NCBI GenBank assembly: GCA_025618425.1
Contig: CM046841.1
Coordinates: forward strand, 7,287,068-7,351,067
DNA length: 64,000 nt
From: Heliocidaris tuberculata
Taxonomy: Eukaryota > Echinodermata > Echinoidea > Camarodonta > Echinometridae
Direction of reading: 5' to 3'
Numbering within the stretch: the first letter of the stretch is position 1; every line of letters starts with the position of its first letter. The notes beneath the pieces were generated by a model, which was not told where the DNA came from, did not search any database, and saw nothing but the letters and a program-made list of their open reading frames with translations. A program made the translations under genes and the position numbers. Of this stretch, positions 23,258 through 35,357 are shown piece after piece.

Positions 23258-24061
23258 TAGGACTTTCCTCAGTTATGTTTGTGCGCACCTCAGCCGCGCA
23301 TCCTCGCTGGTTGTGTTACGTCATCACAACACCGGGAACGTATTGCGCGCAGTTAAGACCGTGGATAAGCACACTAAACGACTGTTTTAGATGAGTACGC
23401 GCGTGTGCGCAGTAAGAAGAACCTGGAAAAAAAGATGTAATCAATAATTCAGTATCTATGAGGACTATATAATATGTATACCAAATATTAACTAGCTTGA
23501 GCTCTGAAACATAACATTCGATGCCCCCTCGTGATATTTCCATACGCAAATTCAGTCATATAGAAACAAATTAAAGATAGATGTCCTTTGGCAATCATAG
23601 TTATGGTCATTTACCTTACCATTTTCTTCTTTTTTGTACACTGACTCAGCACAAAAAGAGAGATAAAAAGACAAATATATGCTGAAGAATGATTGTTTAT
23701 GCCATAATGATAATTATCTATTTGTTCACTAATTGGACTCATATATGATGTAAATTTAGTTACGTGTAATATCCCTATATAGTTTGATCTATGTTTTATC
23801 ATTGTATTGCTATGCTATGTTGTGTTGTGCTCTATGAGAATGCCTTTGGGCAACAGTGATCAGATTTATTTCTTCAGCTCCAGTCAAAAATTGTACCTTT
23901 TGAGTTTATTTGTTTGACAAATGAAAAAAACAATTGTAATCTCTATAATCATAAACATGTGTAGCATTCATTTCTTTTTGTTGAGAACTGTGAATAAAGT
24001 GTCACGCTTACAATTTTTGTTTTTTCCATTTTTATACATTTTTCGGTTCGAAAGAGTGTGG
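23258..24061. other. No recognised gene
   Basis: Unique-looking AT-rich sequence between two transposons, with short chance frames only. An AATAAAGTG near 23994 could be a LINE or gene tail, but nothing supports either. Confidence 0.4.
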
Positions 24062-24065
24062 TTAA

Positions 24066-25444
24066 AGGGTGACTAAATTAGAGAGAAAAAGGGTGTCGTT
24101 TCCATTTATTTTTGCATTCAAATCACGAATCTGGCAATTGATTGTCAAAATTATGTCTCGTTTTGGTGAAAAAGGGGGAAAAGTAGAGGTTTGGGGACCG
24201 TTCCTTAAAACTTGTGAGCTGATTGGCTAATTGACGTCACACCCCCAAGTGACGTATGAAGAGTAAGAGGCACAAGATCTGCAGGCTGCGGCAATGTAAC
24301 ATTGTACACACAATGCGGTATTTGACCCCTCTGTTCAACGGACAATTTATGAAAAAGGGAAATTAATCAATACAGTCTAAGGAGTGAATAATCATTATCA
24401 ATATATTTTCTTCAAGATCAGGGAACACTTTTGCCAAAATATACAGCTCTTGTTTTGTTTTTTTAACTTTTCTTTGAACAATGTTCTCATCCATCTGAGC
24501 TTGCCGAACGATAGTTTTGCATTGGTCTTAAACGCGTACACAGCCGTTTTATGCGTCTGTGCAATGTACTACACATCTTTAGTACGGCAACTATGTTCCC
24601 CCTCGTACTAAGCGACTGGTGAACACTTTTGTTTGGTTTGTTTTTCCTCTCGCCTTTTTTTTACTTCGCTTTACATGTACTACGGTAGTACTGACTTAGA
24701 TTTTTGGCTGAATTCTTCGAGTAACTTAGAGAGATGGATAGTTGATCGCGAGTCCGATTTGGAGGACTTTTTTTGAGCCAGATACGAACTCTGATTTATC
24801 AGATGATTTATCGATCCCGAAAGAGAAGAAGCTCAAGTGCAGTGGCAAGGGGAATTCGACCATTATGTTTGAACCCCCGCAGAAGACGCGCCAGGGCATG
24901 GTGAAGGGGTCGCGGTGGAAGGGGCCGCGGGTGAAGCTGCTGCAGCTGCTGGAGAAGAAAAGTGATCACTGCAAATTGTACTCCACTCGCTTGGCCCTTG
25001 CCACTCTGCCCGCGTGAGCATACCTTTGCGACCCACAATTTCCGTAGATTTTCATCTTTAGGGAAATGATGTACGTAGGCTTACATCATCTTTAGGGGTC
25101 TTGCTACAGCCCGCAACTATACACCGATTTGGCATTATTGATGAAAGTCGAAGTCATGCTCGGCACCGGGCTGGGCCTGCCGCGCCGGGGCCTGCGGACG
25201 CGCACGCAGGTTGGTGGAATATTTTCCCTACTTCTCGTACGTCACAGATCACGTGATCATGATGTCGCTCGATGGATTTTTTTAGGGGCGGGGCTTATGA
25301 CTGTGTAAATCAGCAAAAATGTAATTTTCAAATGATTATGAAATACGACTGAATGCATAAAAAAGTGTATGATAGATATTTTTTGGCTCCTGATGACTCC
25401 TTCTTACGAAAAATGGGCAATTAATTTTTTATTTTAGTCACCCT
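24066..25444. mobile_element. 1.4 kb DNA transposon with TTAA target duplication
   Basis: The ends AGGGTGACTAAA and TTTAGTCACCCT are inverted copies and are bounded by TTAA at 24062-24065 and 25445-25448. This is the target preference of piggyBac and Kolobok elements, but canonical piggyBac ends begin CCY, which these do not. An internal CpG-rich stretch (24890-25210) and a 70-80 codon frame at about 24778-25017 (SDLSDDLSIPKEKKL...) are of unknown origin. There is no recognised transposase. Confidence 0.75.
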
Positions 25445-25699
25445 TTAAGGCCAAGGATAAAGCCCCCTTTTTGTTGTTGTTGTTGTTGTTATTGTTGTAT
25501 TTGCAGATGCGATCGATTGTCGAATGAACTGTTAGGGCGCTCTTCGAACGCAAAATAGAGAAAATTATAGCCTATGTCGTTACCATGACAATGCTACATG
25601 TTTGAAATAGTCGGGAATGTACAAAAAACAATTTCATGTCTAATATAGGAAATCAAGTATGTTTTGAGTGTACAGTTAACTGTCAGAAGTTCTTCCAAC

Positions 25700-26265
25700 G
25701 AGAATTTGTAAGGTTAAGACGCTCCTCCACACGGGGCGCTGATAGTACAATAACGAAGACATGGACCCTCATTCTTAAACTCCCTCTTCCTTCAGCATGT
25801 TCAGTATACATTCCTCTACAAATCTGCAAATTTTAATGAAAATGCCATAGATTTTTAGGGTACAGTAGGTTTATTTTGCACCCGTCCCTTATCTGGGTAG
25901 GTTTCCAGCCAGGATTCATTAATTTCAGATGTCTTCCGCCACGTGGGGTACAAAATAAGCACATTAATAACCCACTTAAAAACAAAACAAAACTGACTCC
26001 TACTTCAGTATAAATTTCATTACAAATTTGGAAATTTTAATGAAAATGCTTTGGGATTTGAGTGTGCAGTAGGGTTATCTTGCACCCATCCAATCTCAAG
26101 ATAGGTTCCCGGGCAGGTTTTCTGAGATTAAGACGCCTTCCGTCACATAGGAGCGCTGCTAGCACAAAAAGGAATACATGGACCACTCCGTTTTAAACTT
26201 TAATGACCTTCAGTATATCATTCTCTTCGATTCTGGAAAGTTTAACTAAAATGACATGGGTTTTA
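25700..26265. repeat. Degenerate tandem repeat of about 205-212 bp
   Basis: Landmarks recur three times: TTAAGACGCTCCTCCACACG (25713), a CAGATGTCTTCCGCCACGTG version (25926) and TTAAGACGCCTTCCGTCACA (26130). TTTTAATGAAAATG, the TACAGTAGG/GCAGTAGGG block and TTGCACCC recur with them. The copies are roughly 70-80% alike by eye. Confidence 0.7.
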
Positions 26266-26919
26266 AAAGAATAATAATGCTTTAACTTCGCCTCTGAGTA
26301 TTCTGAGGCCTATCTCAGACCCACACCTGTGATGGTGTCATTCTACCAGAGATCGATCTGACCATCACATACTTCAGTGTCCCATAGAAGAAGAAGGAAA
26401 AAAAAAATAAGCACATGGACCTATGATTTTCTTTACTTATTTGGACAGCTCATGGGTCAAAGTAATTGCATGCAACGAAATTTGTATATATTATTTCTCA
26501 CGGTACTGAATAGTTATTGAATTTCAACTCATGGTTTTTATTATTTTTTTTATCAATTCATTTGATTTCAAGGAACTTAACATCAAACGATAACATAATA
26601 AATGATGGTACACAGAAAAAAAGCAATACAACTAATGACTGGGGATGGCCCAGAAGAAATACAAATGTCTGTACTAGGGATCTCCTCATTGGCTGTTGTA
26701 TGCAAATACATGGGAATGCAGAAATAAGAACAGGATATGGCAGCAAAAAAAAAAAGAAGAAGAAGAGAAAAGAAAAAAGGTCGGATTATTCATAATGATT
26801 GTCTATGGGAGGCATATCAAATGTAAACGTAAAGCATTCACGAATGGCCTCACAGAAGTATTAATACACAAGTCAGTTATTGGACGGGGGAGATTATCCC
26901 AGAAACGAGGAAATGTATA
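26266..26919. other. No recognised gene
   Basis: AT-rich sequence with an A/G tract near 26745-26780. Frames crossing it are short and have no recognisable content. Confidence 0.4.
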
Positions 26920-26927
26920 CAGGCAGG

Positions 26928-27578
26928 CATAGGCGCCGGAAGTGGGGGGGGGGGGGGGGGGCAAAATGCATTTTCGCCCCCAAAAAGCCCCCCCCCCCCC
27001 CATAAGAAAAAAAATCAGTAGTAAAGGAGTAAAAATCGTGTCTATATTAAAAGTTTGATTGCTTTATTACGTGATTGTAAGCCTTTGTATTCATTTTTCG
27101 TATTCATGGAGATCACTGAAGACAGATAAAGCATTCAAACTTTAACCTTTAACGTAGTGGAGGTTTTGTATTAGACTCAAGGTTGCCAGAGTAAGCAGGA
27201 TTCTGCTTTCTGGCAGAATTTTGACCGCTTTAGCATAATTTGACAACATTTAGTAGAATTTTAGCATAATTCTGGTGTTTGTTTTTTTTTTGCTTGTCAG
27301 AGAATTTTCCAGTAAAAATACACCCCAAAAATGCTGATAACCTTTTTTTTTTTTTTTGCTTGTCAGAGAATTTTCGAGTAAAATTACACCCCAAAAATGC
27401 TTGTCAGAGAATTTTTGAGTAAAATTTTGATTTAGCAGTAGGATCTGTATTGTTGTGAGAGGGTGGGAAAGCGTGTGTGTTTTTTTAGGGGTGAGAAGAC
27501 ATGATCCCTTGAAAGGTGAGCCCCCTTGAATGTTTGCCCCCCCCCCCCCCCAATCCCAAACTGCTTCCGGCGCGCCTG
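26928..27578. mobile_element. hAT-like element, 651 bp, with exact 8-bp duplication
   Basis: The left end CATAGGCGCCGGAAG and right end CTTCCGGCGCGCCTG are inverted copies. CAGGCAGG at 26920-26927 and 27579-27586 is the target duplication. The interior shares GAGATCACTGAAGACAG and the right 150 bp with the 3826-6422 element. A segment at about 27178-27443 (AAGGTTGCCAGAG...TTAGCAGTA) is present here but not at the matching place in the other element, where a related segment lies outside, at 6455-6655. Confidence 0.8.
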
Positions 27579-27586
27579 CAGGCAGG

Positions 27587-28289
27587 AGTATTTGAAACTG
27601 TGTGTCCTAGCATGCTCATGATCGAAAACAAGCACATGTGATCTTCTTATACTTGGCTTAGGAAGAACACTGTAAGGCATAACATAAAAACATTTGACAG
27701 CAAACAGAAAGACAAATAAACCATTCTGTTGTAAAGAGCAGGTAAGTTCAATAAAAATTCATGATATGACAGAGTTTTGCTACTTATAGAGAGAGATATC
27801 GTTATGAGAAAATATTCCTCGTTTGATTAGAAAATCGCCTTGTTTTTATTGAATTTTCTGTCAAAATGTATAGAGATGCACATTAATTTTGTAACAAGTG
27901 TGTAACGCATCTGTTGAAGTATCTAAACAATTCCGAAATTAGGCTTTTCAGAATTATCTAGCGAAAACTATTCCTGTAAGATGCAAAAAAAAAAAAAAGA
28001 GAGAAAAAAAAGGATGAATTATTCATATATTTGCAAAACATTCTAAAGTTTGATCATTTTGGTTATCTGTGTACTAGTTAAGAGATAAGTCATGGCGTAC
28101 ACGAAGGGCTTGATTCATTTATTATCATTCATCTTGATTTGTGCAACTGTCTGAATAGTAAGGCGGTATAGCGGTATAGCTTGTCTAAAAGCACCAAATT
28201 TGGCACATGTGTTATATCTTATGTTCACTTTTGCCATATCCGAAGGTATCTCAATATGTAATGCTATGGTTGATACTCAAATACCATTG
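27587..28289. other. No recognised gene
   Basis: AT-rich flank of the LINE nest, with an A-tract at 27988-28010. It may include 5' untranslated sequence of the family B LINE near its right edge. Confidence 0.4.
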
Positions 28290-29045
28290 TCTCAACTACC
28301 ACCATGGATGGTTTCATAGATATAAAAGTATGTTCTCTTAATGTGAGAGGGTTGGGAAACGACTTCAAACGAAGATGTATTTTAAACTGGATCCGGAATC
28401 TTGATTTCCATTTGATACTCTTACAAGAAACTCACTTGACAATAAAGTCAGAGCGGAGATGGAAACACGAAAGGGGATACAAAATTATTTTTAATCATGG
28501 AACATCAGAAAGTGTTAGAGTATGCATTCTTTTTAAACCATCTGCTTCTTTTGATATTGTGAACATTGTAAAGGATGATAATGGGCGAATGTTAGTATAA
28601 TTTTTGAAGTGATTAATATGATGTTAACTGTTGGAAATGTATATGTTCCAAACAACGACTATAGACTTTTCTTCGATGATTTCCACTCTTTGTTATTTGA
28701 ACATGGCGAGGAACCCTTTGTGATAGGAGGAGATTTCAATACCATTTTGGAATCAAGAAATGATAAATTTCCTAAAACATTTCAGTGCTGGGAATTTCTG
28801 AAATATAAAGTAAGACAAAGGTTTATGCAAATCTCGAAAGAAAAGAAAAAAATCATAATCAGAAGAAAATCTTAAAAGAAAAGAAAAATGATAATCAGAA
28901 GAAAATGCAAAATTTAGAAAAAGAAATAAATGAGCTGAATGTTAACATTCAAAATTGTTTTGATAATGATTCAGTTAGTAAACTGCAGGATAAAAGAGAG
29001 AACTTGAGGTGTTACATGAAGAAGTTGTACCCGGTGCTAATGTGC
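28290..29045 (+). pseudogene. L1/Tx1-like LINE (family B), 5' part: endonuclease domain
   Basis: The frame from 28304 begins MDGFIDIKVCSLNVRGLGND, then HLILLQETHL, which is the start of an apurinic-type endonuclease as found in L1-group ORF2 proteins. After a stop near 28600 the frame resumes with TVGNVYVPNND and VIGGDFNTILESRND, the catalytic GDFN block. The rest of the endonuclease is deleted, and the sequence passes to a coiled-coil linker (NLEKEINELNVNIQNC... RENLRCYMKKLY) that normally follows it. Coding stops making sense at about 29040, where a CR1-like element begins; the same family appears to resume at 36966. The enzyme would nick target DNA for retrotransposition, but this copy is dead. 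Confidence 0.75.
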
Positions 29046-29333
29046 GATCAAAACATAGAGGGCACTGATCAGCCTGACGCCTGGACTTTTGTTTCTCCAC
29101 TACTTGAAATTTCTAATTTTTTGATACTGTCTTGCCGAAACTTGCCATATATTCGGAAGGAAAGCATTATATACACATCAAAGAACTAGCAGGAGTAAGT
29201 TTATATTCGTTTTATAAATATTGTGATTTGTTGAAAGGCGAACTATAGATATGACACCTCCTTGCTCATATATGTTGTGAGTGTGATAGTATGCGAAGTA
29301 CTAGTAATATTCAGCGGACTATATTCGGCCAAA

Positions 29334-29949
29334 ATGTCTCGAACGGCCGACTCTCCTCCTACAAATCATCTGGTCGGTGAAAGCCAGTTAGCAAAAGGGT
29401 TAAACCTGAACTTGCCGTTACGTAACCGTCATTATTCTCATCGCGAACTGATCGCACTAAGTCGCAAGAGGAGCCCTTTGTTACCGGACGTATATCTTTC
29501 TTTGAAAGAATGTGGTATACTCAAAAGAAAGAGAGGTCGTCGTGCTGGATCGCACATTCATAGAAAGATTCATTATAGGGTAACGAATGGTCGTTGCACA
29601 GAAAGAACAAACGCCGAATTAATTGGACCTAAACAAATCATTCCAGTTCAGCATGAAAAGACAACGACTAGTTTGCCATCATTCTACATGACTAATTGCC
29701 AATCGCTGAATAACAAATTCGATGAATTCAATTTAGTAGTAAAGGAATATGACGTTGATGTAATTGCAGTAAGTGAGACTCGGTTATATGATGAGATGCC
29801 GATTGAATTGCATGGCATACCTGGATATAGCCTAATGATGAAAAACAGAACAGATCGACGAGGAGGGGGTGCGGCACTCTACATCCGGGATACTCTAAAT
29901 CCATCTATGATCGATTACTTTCCGGTCTCGATCGAACACGAAGTAGTAA
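29334..29949 (+). pseudogene. CR1-like LINE ORF2, N-terminal and endonuclease part
   Basis: From the ATG at 29334 the protein has a basic N-terminal region (SHRELIALSRKRSPLLPD, LKRKRGRRAGSH) followed by an endonuclease of the CR1 group: FYMTNCQSLNNKFDEF, DVIAVSETRLYDE (catalytic Glu) and RRGGGAALYIRD. The frame ends at SIEHEVV where family A sequence begins. The continuation (WARIRPHRLPRS...) is found intact at 35358, 5.4 kb away. It is read as the same gene split by insertion. The reverse transcriptase is mostly missing. Confidence 0.75.
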
Positions 29950-31260
29950 TAATAAGTATATAATTTTTCGTGGTTCTAGTATATTTGATCATAGCCTATT
30001 TGCAAAAGGCATATTTCGACTGGAGCACATTATTGAAAAGAATGGTAGATTAAGATCGGATGATTATTTCATCAGAAAAGGTTTGTTTACATGGAACATA
30101 TCACGAATAAAATATATTTTTGGAATGATCCCAGATAGTTGGAAGAAAAAAATGGTGAGAAAAGAAGAGGAGAAAATAGGATTAGATAAGGGAGAAATCA
30201 ACTTTGTATTGGGTGACAGAGTAATACCCTTAAGTGAAATCCCATCAAAAAGATTATACCTACAGTTACTTGATAACAAATCTGAAAATTCATCTGTTCT
30301 GAATAAGTTGAAAGATTCGTTTAATATACCCATTATACATCATGTACATGTTATATGTGCAGAAAGAGCATTTACTAATTTAAGGAAATGCACTCCTAAT
30401 AGCAAGCTACGAGAATTTCAATTCAAAATGTTACATAGCATTATTTATACAAACCATCATTTGTATCGTTTTGGTGTAGTTTCAAACAATTGTTGTTCCT
30501 TTTGTAAGAAAGAAGAGGAAACATATAGTCATGTTTTTTACGAGTGTGTTCACATTCAAAATATGTGGGAAAAGGTTAGCATTGAATTCAAGTATCCTAT
30601 TTTGAAAGATTTGAACTGGGAGAAAATTTATTTAGGAATTAATATGGAAAATGTGGGGAGAGATAATTTAGTAAATCATCTTATTCTATTAGTTAAATAT
30701 ATGACTTTCCAATGTAGGAAAAGAGCGACACCTCCGACCGAAAAAGAAATTAAAGCAATGATGTCAGACAATCGATTAGAAGAAAAAAAAATTGGCTTTG
30801 GAGAGAGGTACCCTCTCATTACACCTTAGAAAATGGGAACATTTTGATTTCCGGGACGAAGAGATGGACATGGGAAGCTAAGCGTGCTTAATAACATCAA
30901 AATCATGAAGAAAATTCTGAACTGTTGTTTTTTTTAAATCTGAGGCGGAACAACGGACACAATGGGGGGGGGGGGCCTTTTATTTTTTTCTTCTTTTTTT
31001 TTTCCTTTTTCTTTTTCTTTTTTTTTTCTCTCATTTTCTTCCTTTTCATCTTCTTTTTATATTTTCCCCCTTTTTTATCACAAAGACTTCCATACATTGC
31101 ATAATTTACTATTTAATACATGCATGTAAAATATTATGGTTACTTATTATTATGTAATTTGGCACAATGATACTGCATGTGAATATATTTGTTTGTATAT
31201 TTTACCTTGATTATTGCGAAAATGTATTTTGAAAAAGGAAGTAATAAAAGATTCTTAAAA
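29950..31260 (+). pseudogene. L1/Tx1-like LINE (family A) copy 1, 3' part
   Basis: A 5'-truncated copy that starts within the C-terminal region of ORF2. The open frame 30083-30829 (about 248 residues) carries ERAFTNLRKC..., LREFQFKMLHSIIYTN and a terminal zinc-knuckle-like CSFCKKEEETYSHVFYEC (CX2C...HX4C). It ends at GERYPLITP, followed by a 3' region with a G-tract, a pyrimidine tract and a tail AATAAAAGATTCTTAAAAA. It is nearly identical to the matching part of copy 2 (a few substitutions), so both are young. Copy 2 follows directly in the same orientation. Confidence 0.85.
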
Positions 31261-34200
31261 ACAAAATAAAAGAGAAAAAGTATTATCATGGTGTAGAGAA
31301 AAAAGAGCAGATATTGTTTTTATGCAAGAACCATACAGCACCCAGGATGTTGAAGATAGATGGGGCTCAATGTGGAATAGCCCGTGCTTTTTCAGCCACG
31401 GTACAAACCATAGTAAAGGCGTTTTAACCTTAATAAACCCCTCAGTAGATTTTAAGGTTAACAATATTGTGCAGGATTTAGAAGGTAGATATATCATATT
31501 GCAATGTGTCATTCAAGAGTTGAATGTTATTCTGTGTAACGTTTACTTTCCCACCAGGGATAAAGAAGCTCAGCAAAGACAACTTTTATGTAAAATAGTA
31601 CGAGAGATAGATAAAGTAAATATAAATAAAAGCTCAATAATGATAGGAGGAGATTTTAATATGATAAGGAATTTCGATTTAGATTATATGGGGAATTCTT
31701 TACATAGAGTTCAAAATAGTTTTAATGCACAAATGGATGAGTTTATGGATACATATAATCTTATAGATATTTGGAGGAAGAGAAGCCCGTTTAAGAGACA
31801 ATTTACATACAAACAGAAAAATCCTTTTATGCAGAGTCGTTTGGATTACTGGATCATATCCGAGTGTTTAGAGGGGTATATTGCAAGATCCGAAATTATT
31901 CCGTCTGTTGCATCAGATCATTCATCAATTAATGTGTTTTTGTTTATGAAAAGTAAGAATAATGAAAAGAAAAACGGACATTCATATTGGAAATTTAATA
32001 GTAGCTTGTGCAATGACATTACATATGTTAACCAAATGAAACAGGAGATAGTTCGGCTAAAAAGTGAGTTTGAATCAGAAATAAAAGACAAACGAGTTTT
32101 ATGGGACTTTATTAAAATGAAAATAAGAAGCTTTACTCAAAAATACTCTAAACAGAAAGCAAAAGTTAGGAGACAATGTATTGATACTTTAGAGAAGGAA
32201 ATTCAGGAATTAGAAAGGTTATTGTTAGATGGGATACATGTAGATGCCCAGATTTTGGAATCGTTAGATTGTAAACGGAGAGGCTTACAAGCGCTATATG
32301 ATTATGCTAACGAGGGATTAAAAATAAGGTCGAGGGCATCGTGGTATGAAAATGGGGAAAGGAAATTCTCATTATTTTAATCAGCTACTAAAGTCCAATA
32401 AAAAGAAAAGCATGATACGGAGATTGTTTGTAACGGGTGAATGTATAAGTTGTGATGAGAAGGAAATTAATCAAGAAATTAAAACATTCTATAGTCAATT
32501 ATATGCGAAGCCAGATATATTAGAAAAAGATATAGATGCAGGGTTACATCTCTTTTTGAAAGATTTACCTAAGTTAAGTAGAGAATCAAAAGAGCAGTGT
32601 GAAGGAATTATTACGGAAGGGGAATGTTTAGCAGCACTTACGCAAATGAAACTTAATAAGTCACCAGGTATTAAATGATGGCTTAACACTGGAATTTTAT
32701 AATATATTTTGGCCTGCGGTAGGGGGTTTAGTTGTAGGATCCTTGAACGAAGCATTTTGTCATGGTGAGTTAGCTGCATCTCAGAGGCAAGCGATAATTA
32801 CTTTAATTGAAAAAGAAGGGAAGGATCCATTAATGATTAAAAATTATTGACCAATATCCTTGTTAAATTTAGATTATAAAATTCTTTCAAAAATTTTGTC
32901 AATTAGAATTAAGGAAGTTTTAGAAGAGGTAATTTTACCGGATCAAGTTGGTTACATGCAAAATAGGAATATCGGTGAAGCAATAAGGTTGCTTGATGAT
33001 ATGTTATTTTTTACGACGCATAACAACATACCCGGATATTTAGTAGCAGTGGATTTCGAGAAAGCATTCTACTCGGTTTCACATATGTTTTTACAAAAAG
33101 TGCTAAAAGAGTTTGGATTTGGACAATTATTTCGCAAATGGATCAAAGTAATGTATAATAATGCTCTTAGTTGTGTTGTTAATGGGGGAAATTCAACAGG
33201 TTATTTTAGAATAGAAAGGGGAGTAAGACAAGGAGACCCAGTATCACCGTATCTGTTTATTCTATGTATTGAGGTTCTTGCACATATGATACGAAATGAT
33301 AATCATGTTTTAGGTATTCGATGTGGTTCAACTGAGGTAAAACAAATATTGCACGCAGATGATATAACACTTTTTGTTCGAAACATGGAATCGTTGAAAA
33401 AATTGGAGGTTTTGATTGAAAAATTCAAGAATATGTCTGGTTTGAAATATAACAAAGATAAAACATACATTATGATGATAGGTCCTACTAAAGACATAAT
33501 TAGGTCGCTGCCTTTTGGAAAGGAAGTACAACTCGTTAGAATACTAGGAGTGTATTTCAGTTTAGATGTAAATGTAAAGGAGTCTATGAACTACAAAGAG
33601 ATTCTGAGTAAAATAAAAAAGTCCTTAACATGGTGGAAACAGAGAGATCTAACGTTGATGGGAAAAATCCAATTATTGAAAACTTTTATATATTCTAAAC
33701 TAGTGTATGTAGCATCTCTCATCCCTGTTCCAGAATGGGTGTTTCAGTCTTTGGACAAAATGTGTTTTGAATTTTTATGGAAAGGGAAAGATAAAATTAA
33801 AAGGAGTACCTTGTTCTTAAATTATAAGAAAGGGGGCTTAAAATGATGGATTTTCGATTATTTATCAAAGTGCAAAGGATCATGTGGGTTAAGAGACTCT
33901 TAATGGGAGATCAACGAATGAAATGGAAACAATATTTTGAATATGCAATGCACCTTTATGGAGGAAAATTTATTTTTCAATGCAATTACTTTGTTGGAAT
34001 GTTAAGGATAGATCTACCTCCATTTTATTCAGAGTTATTAGATACGTGGTTAGAAGTAGGATATTTAAGAGAGAAGTATGATGATTTTAAAGGAAAGGAA
34101 CTCCTTTTTAATAATAAGTATATAATTTTTCGTGGTTCTAGTATATTTGATCATAGCCTATTTGCAAAAGGCATATTTCGACTGGAGCACATTATTGAAA

Positions 34201-35357
34201 AGAATGGTAGATTAAGATCGGATGATTATTTCATCAGAAAAGGTTTGTTTACATGGAACATATCACGAATAAAATATATTTTTGGAATGATCCCAGATAG
34301 TTGGAAGAAAAAAATGGTGAGAAAAGAAGAGGAGAAAATAGGATTAGATAAGGGAGAAATCAACTTTGTATTGGGTGACAGAGTAATACCCTTAAGTGAA
34401 ATCCCATCAAAAAGATTATACCTACAGTTACTTGATAACAAATCTGAAAATTCATCTGTTCTGAATAAGTTGAAAGATTCGTTTAATATACCCATTATAC
34501 ATCATGTACATGTTATATGTGCAGAAAGAGCATTTACTAATTTAAGGAAATGTACTCTTAATAGCAAGCTACGAGAATTTCAATTCAAAATGTTACATAG
34601 CATTATTTATACAAACCATCATTTGTATCGTTTTGGTGTAGTTTCAAACAATTGTTGTTCCTTTTGTAAGAAAGAAGAGGAAACATATAGTCATGTCAAG
34701 ATTTGAACTGGGAGAAAATTTATTTAGGAATTAATATGGAAAATGTGGGGAGAGAAAATTTAGTAAATCATCTTATTCTATTAGTTAAATATATGACTTT
34801 CCAATGTAGGAAAAGAGCGACACCTCCGACCGAAAAAGAAATTAAAGCAATGATGTCAGACAATCGATTAGAAGAGAAAAAAATTGGCTTTGGAGAGAGG
34901 TACCCTCTCATTACACCTTAGAAAATAGGAACATTTTGATTTCCGGGACGAAGAGATGGACATGGGGAGCTAAGCGTGCTTAATAACATCAAAATCATGA
35001 AGAAAATTCTGAACTGTAGTTTTTTTTAAATCTGAGGCGGAACAACGGATACAATGGGGGGGGGGGGGCCTTTTTTTTTTTTTTTTTTTTCTTCTCTCAT
35101 TTTCTTCCTTTTCTATTTTAATCTTCTTTATATATTTCCCCCCTTTTTTATCACAATAAAGACTTCCATATTTTGCATAATTTACTATTTAATACATGCA
35201 TGTAAAATATTATGGTTATTTATTATCATTATGTAATTTGGCACAATGATACTGCATGTGAATATATTTGTTTGTATATTTTACCTTGATTATTGCGAAA
35301 ATGTTATTTTGAAAAAGGAAGTAATAAAAGATTCTTAAAAAAAAAAAAAAAAAAAAA
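31261..35357 (+). pseudogene. L1/Tx1-like LINE (family A) copy 2, nearly complete ORF2
   Basis: Truncated about 15 residues into the endonuclease: coding starts at KREKVLSWCREKRADIVFMQ, then GGDFNMIRNFDLDYMGN, LDYWIIS and SDHSSI, so most catalytic blocks are present. Reverse transcriptase follows: LLNLDYKILSKILS, VGYMQNRNIGEAIRL, VAVDFEKAFYSV, GVRQGDPVSPYLF and HADD in place of Y/FADD. Frameshifts occur near 32360, 32675 and 33843. A TGA at about 32848 replaces the expected Arg in KNYRPIS, probably CGA to TGA. A net deletion of about 70 bp at 34696 removes part of the C-terminal zinc knuckle seen in copy 1. The tail is AATAAAAGATTCTTAAAA followed by an A-tract. It is a young but inactive copy. 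Confidence 0.85.

Noticed and set aside
31003..31097. A basic, Lys-rich minus-strand frame
   Set aside because: It is the reverse of the pyrimidine tract in the LINE 3' region.
29950..35357. The two L1-A copies considered as long terminal repeats of one retrovirus-like element
   Set aside because: The repeated part encodes the ORF2 C-terminus and ends in A-tracts; there is no integrase, protease or primer-binding site.
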